From Roseateles sp. DAIF2 (lineage in GTDB: Bacteria > Pseudomonadota > Gammaproteobacteria > Burkholderiales > Burkholderiaceae_C): a DNA stretch of 64,000 bases. The notes under the pieces are model-generated. The model ran no database searches and was not told where the DNA came from. It saw only the letters and a list, made by a program, of their open reading frames with translations. Both the position numbers and the translations under genes were made by a program. Position 1 is the first letter of the stretch. Every line of letters begins with the position of its first letter. The stretch spans positions 62,001 to 126,000 of the forward strand of contig NZ_CP049919.1 in NCBI RefSeq assembly GCF_015624425.1, read 5' to 3'. Positions 61,392-64,000 of the stretch are shown in pieces.

Positions 61392-62189
61392 TCAGCGCAG
61401 CTCGGTCAGCGGGCTGCGGTAGTGGTAGCGGTAGGCCGATTCGAAACCCAGGCGCTGGTAGACGCGCTGCGCCACGAGGTTGTCGCTGCTCACCTGCAGA
61501 TAGGCCTCGGCGGCCCCTTCGGCGCGCGCGCGCTGCAGCAGGGCCAGGCACAGGGTCCGGGCATGGCCGCGGCCGCGCTGCTCGGTCGGGGTGAAGATGT
61601 CGTAGAGCCCGACGATGCCGCCCTCGCGGGCGAACTGGCCGCAGGCGAGCAGGGCGCCCGCGGCATCGCGCAGGCAATGGCCGCGGTAGGGCACGGGCGA
61701 CTCCAGCAGGCGCTGGGCATGGGCTTCGATCTCGCCACGGCTGGAGCCGCGCAGCACCCCCACCACCGCGGCATAGGCCGGCGCATCGACGGCCGCGATC
61801 ATCTGGCCCGCCGTCAGGACCGGCTCGGGCAGGTCGTCCAGCCGGGGCCGCACCATCACATCGGTCAGATCGAAGCGGGACCAGCCCTGGGCGGCCAGGT
61901 GCGCATCCAGATCGACCGGGCGGCTGAAGGGGGTGACCCGCACGCACAGCGGCAGGCCGGCGCTCGCGAAGGCACCGGCGCAGCGCCGCAGCAGCTCGTC
62001 CAGCGGCAAGCTACCCTCGTCCAGCGCATTGACGCAGCGCGAGCGCTTGGCCTTGCCGGGGGAGAGGCGGATCAGCCAGCCCTCGATGCGCTGCTGCTGG
62101 GGCGGTGTGCTGGCGTTCAGGCCGGCCTCCTCGGCGCGGCGCGCCAGGGCCAGCAGGGGTGCGGGGATGCGCTCGGCGGCGGGCTGCAT
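61392..62189 (-). CDS. GNAT family N-acetyltransferase with N-terminal extension
   Basis: A 265-residue protein. The C-terminal half is the GNAT domain (FTPTEQRGRGHARTLCLALL, NLVAQRVYQRLGFESAYRY); the N-terminal part starts with MQPAAERIPAPLLALARRAE and looks like a degenerate, non-catalytic GNAT-like unit. ATG shares one base with the parA stop (TGATG), so it is coupled to parA. It stands in the place where parB usually lies. Confidence 0.85.
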   Translation of the reverse strand: MQPAAERIPAPLLALARRAEEAGLNASTPPQQQRIEGWLIRLSPGKAKRSRCVNALDEGSLPLDELLRRCAGAFASAGLPLCVRVTPFSRPVDLDAHLAAQGWSRFDLTDVMVRPRLDDLPEPVLTAGQMIAAVDAPAYAAVVGVLRGSSRGEIEAHAQRLLESPVPYRGHCLRDAAGALLACGQFAREGGIVGLYDIFTPTEQRGRGHARTLCLALLQRARAEGAAEAYLQVSSDNLVAQRVYQRLGFESAYRYHYRSPLTELR

Positions 62190-62959
62190 CACATCTTGCC
62201 GACGCGGCGCACCATTTCCTTGGCAAAGTCGACGAAGGCCTGGGCGCCCTTGGAGGCCGGGTCGAACACGACGCCGGGCATGCCGTAGCTGGGGGCCTCG
62301 GCCAGGCGCACATTGCGCGGGATCACGGTGTCGAACACCTTGTCGCCGAAGTGGCTCTTCAGCTGTTCGCTGACCTGCTGCTGCAGGGTGATGCGCGGGT
62401 CGAACATCACGCGCAGCAGGCCGATGATCTGCAGGTCCGGGTTCAGGTTGGCATGCACCTGCTTGATCGTGTTGACCAGATCGGACAGGCCCTCCAGTGC
62501 GAAGTATTCGCACTGCATCGGCACCACCACGCCATGGGCCGAGCACAGGCCGTTCAGGGTCAGCATCGACAGCGAGGGCGGGCAGTCGATCAGCACGAAA
62601 TCGTAGTCGTCGCTGGCCGCGGCGATGGCGGCCTTCAGGCGGCGCTCGCGGCGCTCCAGCTCGACCAGCTCCACCTCGGCACCGGCCAGCTCGCGGTTCG
62701 CGCCCAGCACGTCATAGCCAACCTTCTCGCTGCGCTGCTTGGCCTCGGCGATGCTGGCGGATTCCAGCAGCACGTCATAGACGGTCAACTCCAGCGCGCG
62801 CTTGTCGACGCCCGAGCCCATCGTGGCATTGCCCTGCGGGTCCAGGTCGACGACCAGCACCCGCTGGCCGACCTGGGCCAGGCCGGCCGCGAGGTTGACG
62901 GTCGTGGTGGTCTTGCCGACCCCGCCTTTTTGATTGGCAACGCAGAAGATTTTCGCCAT
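62189..62959 (-). CDS. parA: chromosome partitioning ATPase ParA
   Basis: A 256-residue ParA/Soj. Deviant Walker A KGGVGKTT (residues 11-18), VLVVDLDPQGNATMGSG, and DFVLIDCPPSLSMLTLNGL. ParA moves ParB-parS complexes and segregates the chromosome. rsmG lies upstream on the same strand; no parB directly follows. Confidence 0.96.
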   Translation of the reverse strand: MAKIFCVANQKGGVGKTTTTVNLAAGLAQVGQRVLVVDLDPQGNATMGSGVDKRALELTVYDVLLESASIAEAKQRSEKVGYDVLGANRELAGAEVELVELERRERRLKAAIAAASDDYDFVLIDCPPSLSMLTLNGLCSAHGVVVPMQCEYFALEGLSDLVNTIKQVHANLNPDLQIIGLLRVMFDPRITLQQQVSEQLKSHFGDKVFDTVIPRNVRLAEAPSYGMPGVVFDPASKGAQAFVDFAKEMVRRVGKM

Positions 62960-63018
62960 GGTCTGGTTTTTCTCGGAGGCAGCGATGGTAGCCCGGAAGC
63001 GGGCGGGCCAAGGACGGA

Positions 63019-63654
63019 TCAGGCCCGCGGTTTGATCCAGATGAGACAGCGCTGGGCATCTAGGCCGGGCACCGCCAGTTGTTCCACGTGAAACACGTCG
63101 AGGTCCGGGGGCAGGGCGGCCAGTTCCTCGGTCGGATGCTGGCCCTTCATTGCCAACCAGATGGCGCCGGGTTTCAGGTGCTGGCGGGTGAGGGTGGTGA
63201 AGTCCAGCAGCGAGGCGAAGGCGCGCGAGGTGATCAGGTCAAAAGGCGGGACCTGCAGTTCCTCGACGCGGGAATGTTCGCCGTGCAGATTGCGCAGGCC
63301 CAGTTCGACCGCGACCTGCTTGATGAAGCTGGCCTTCTTGGCCACCGCATCGACACAGATGACATCAATCTGCGGCGCGCAGATCGCGACCACTACGCCG
63401 GGCAGGCCACCGCCGCTACCCACGTCCATCATCCGTAGGGGGGTGTCGGCTGCATGGCGCAGCAGGGCCGGTAGCAGGCTCAGGCTGTCCACCAGATGCT
63501 GGGTCAGCATGGCCTGCGGATCGCGCACCGCGGTCAGGTTGTAGACCTTGTTCCATTTCTGGATCAGGCCCAGGTAGGCGAGCAACTGTTCGAGTTGGCT
63601 GTCGTCGAGCTTGAGGCCGAGTTCGGCGGCTGCTTGGGTCAGGGCTTGTTTCAT
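63019..63654 (-). CDS. rsmG: 16S rRNA (guanine527-N7)-methyltransferase
   Basis: A 211-residue SAM methyltransferase (GidB). MMDVGSGGGLPGVVVAICAP is the SAM motif, and VYNLTAVRDPQAMLTQHLVD is the family signature. It methylates G527 of 16S rRNA. I choose the ATG at 63654 (GAAGAGA upstream); an ATG at 63675 would overlap mnmG. It contains a parS-like site. Confidence 0.95.
   Translation of the reverse strand: MKQALTQAAAELGLKLDDSQLEQLLAYLGLIQKWNKVYNLTAVRDPQAMLTQHLVDSLSLLPALLRHAADTPLRMMDVGSGGGLPGVVVAICAPQIDVICVDAVAKKASFIKQVAVELGLRNLHGEHSRVEELQVPPFDLITSRAFASLLDFTTLTRQHLKPGAIWLAMKGQHPTEELAALPPDLDVFHVEQLAVPGLDAQRCLIWIKPRA
63080..63095. promoter_or_regulatory. parS: parS site within rsmG (one mismatch)
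   Basis: TGTTCCACGTGAAACA matches the conserved ParB site TGTTTCACGTGAAACA in 15 of 16 positions. It lies inside the rsmG gene, as in many bacteria where parS overlaps the origin-proximal genes. Confidence 0.88.
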
Positions 63655-63664
63655 CGTCTCTTCT

Positions 63665-64000
63665 TCAGGCGGCATCGGCGAAGCCCTTGAACCGGCCTTT
63701 CTTCAGGTGGACCAGCAGCAGCGAGATCGCGGCCGGCGTGACGCCGGAGATGCGCGAGGCCTGGCCCAGGGTCTCGGGCTTGTGCTTGGCCAGCTTCTGG
63801 CGCACCTCGATGGAGAGGGCGCTGACCTGGCCATAGTCCAGCTCGGCGGGCAGCTTCAGATTCTCGAAATGGGCGGCGCGGGCCACATCCTCGACCTGCT
63901 TGTTGATATAGCCGGCGTACTTGACGCTGGTCTCGATCTGCTCGATCACGGCTTCGGCCATCGTGCCGCCCAGTTCGCTCGCCAGCGTTTCACGTGAAAC
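63665..64000 (-). CDS. mnmG: tRNA uridine 5-carboxymethylaminomethyl modification enzyme, large subunit (C-terminal part only)
   Basis: The 3' end of mnmG (gidA): [12 protein letters not shown], then [40 protein letters not shown] and [20 protein letters not shown]. The FAD-binding start and most of the gene lie right of the window. MnmG works with MnmE to modify tRNA wobble uridine. It is 10 bases upstream of rsmG, the usual order in Proteobacteria. Confidence 0.92.
   Translation of the reverse strand, partial: VSRETLASELGGTMAEAVIEQIETSVKYAGYINKQVEDVARAAHFENLKLPAELDYGQVSALSIEVRQKLAKHKPETLGQASRISGVTPAAISLLLVHLKKGRFKGFADAA
63987..64000. promoter_or_regulatory. parS: parS site within mnmG (truncated by window edge)
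   Basis: GTTTCACGTGAAAC is the exact 14-base core of parS. The last base or two of the 16-base site would be outside the window. It stands 907 bases from the first parS. Confidence 0.85.

Noticed and set aside
1..64000. tRNA, rRNA, CRISPR array, insertion sequence or prophage
   Set aside because: No matching repeat-spacer pattern, transposase, integrase or RNA gene was seen on reading both strands; very short RNA genes could escape notice.

Overview
The window is about 70% GC with densely packed genes. Its gene content (ParA/ParB, RsmG and MnmG near the replication origin, Tat-dependent DctP, type 2 ArgC, DUF2242 lipoprotein, DGPF/ECF42 genes) points to a betaproteobacterium of the order Burkholderiales, probably the Roseateles/Pelomonas/Mitsuaria/Rubrivivax group. 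The taxon is inferred from gene content only. I found no rRNA, tRNA, CRISPR array, prophage or intact insertion sequence.

Layout, left to right. 1-1.7 kb: 3' part missing of an iron-sulfur FAD oxidoreductase. 1.9-9.4 kb: a tightly coupled cassette SWIM zinc finger - DUF5691 - MoxR AAA+ ATPase - DUF5682 - vWA protein. 9.4-9.8 kb: a repeat-bearing non-coding stretch. 9.8-12.2 kb: DJ-1/PfpI protein, divergent LysR regulator and a lipoprotein. 12.2-15.0 kb: operon YCII(DGPF) - SRPBCC - VOC - ECF42 sigma factor. 15.3-20.7 kb: catabolic operon of a DapA-like lyase, a three-part TRAP transporter and a ketoglutarate-semialdehyde-type dehydrogenase. 20.9-26.5 kb: small and housekeeping genes, including a second SRPBCC-VOC-YCII set. 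26.7-29.5 kb: a SUV3-like RNA helicase and an orphan EF-Tu domain-2-like protein. 29.6-33.1 kb: BlaI repressor - M56/PBP7 fusion - Tat-exported FAD amine oxidase, behind a 50-bp symmetrical operator. 34.9-39.1 kb: two related oriC-like elements flanking queD-like (triple domain), queE, a LysR regulator and an NQO-type reductase. 39.1-47.3 kb: hydrolase, MazG-type and DnaQ-type enzymes, an AbrB/PIN toxin-antitoxin pair, a WYL regulator divergent from an HNH-like protein, SUFU-domain protein, cobalamin adenosyltransferase. 47.4-53.0 kb: FadL porin, penicillin-acylase-like lipoprotein, FAD-linked dehydrogenase. 53.2-58.1 kb: PrkA - YeaH - SpoVR stress operon. 58.4-64.0 kb: parB, type 2 argC, two GNAT genes, parA, rsmG, mnmG (truncated by the window edge), with two parS sites.

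How genes work together. The ECF42 sigma factor probably drives its own operon and the second SRPBCC-VOC-YCII operon 11 kb away, because both carry the same TGTCGA-N17-CGTCGT promoter. The BlaI cassette looks like a cell-wall sensor circuit in which the usual beta-lactam-binding receptor domain is replaced by a PBP7-type endopeptidase, with a D-amino-acid-oxidase-like enzyme as third gene. The parA-rsmG-mnmG direction suggests that the chromosomal oriC lies beyond the right edge, so the two DnaA-box/DnaA-trio-like elements at 34.9 and 38.8 kb would be extra DnaA-binding sites rather than the main origin; this is an inference.

The strongest candidates for something new are the paired oriC-like elements, the BlaI/M56-PBP7/oxidase operon with its symmetrical operator, the two-operon ECF42 circuit, the triple-domain QueD-like protein with apparently split active site, and the SWIM-DUF5691-MoxR-DUF5682-vWA cassette.
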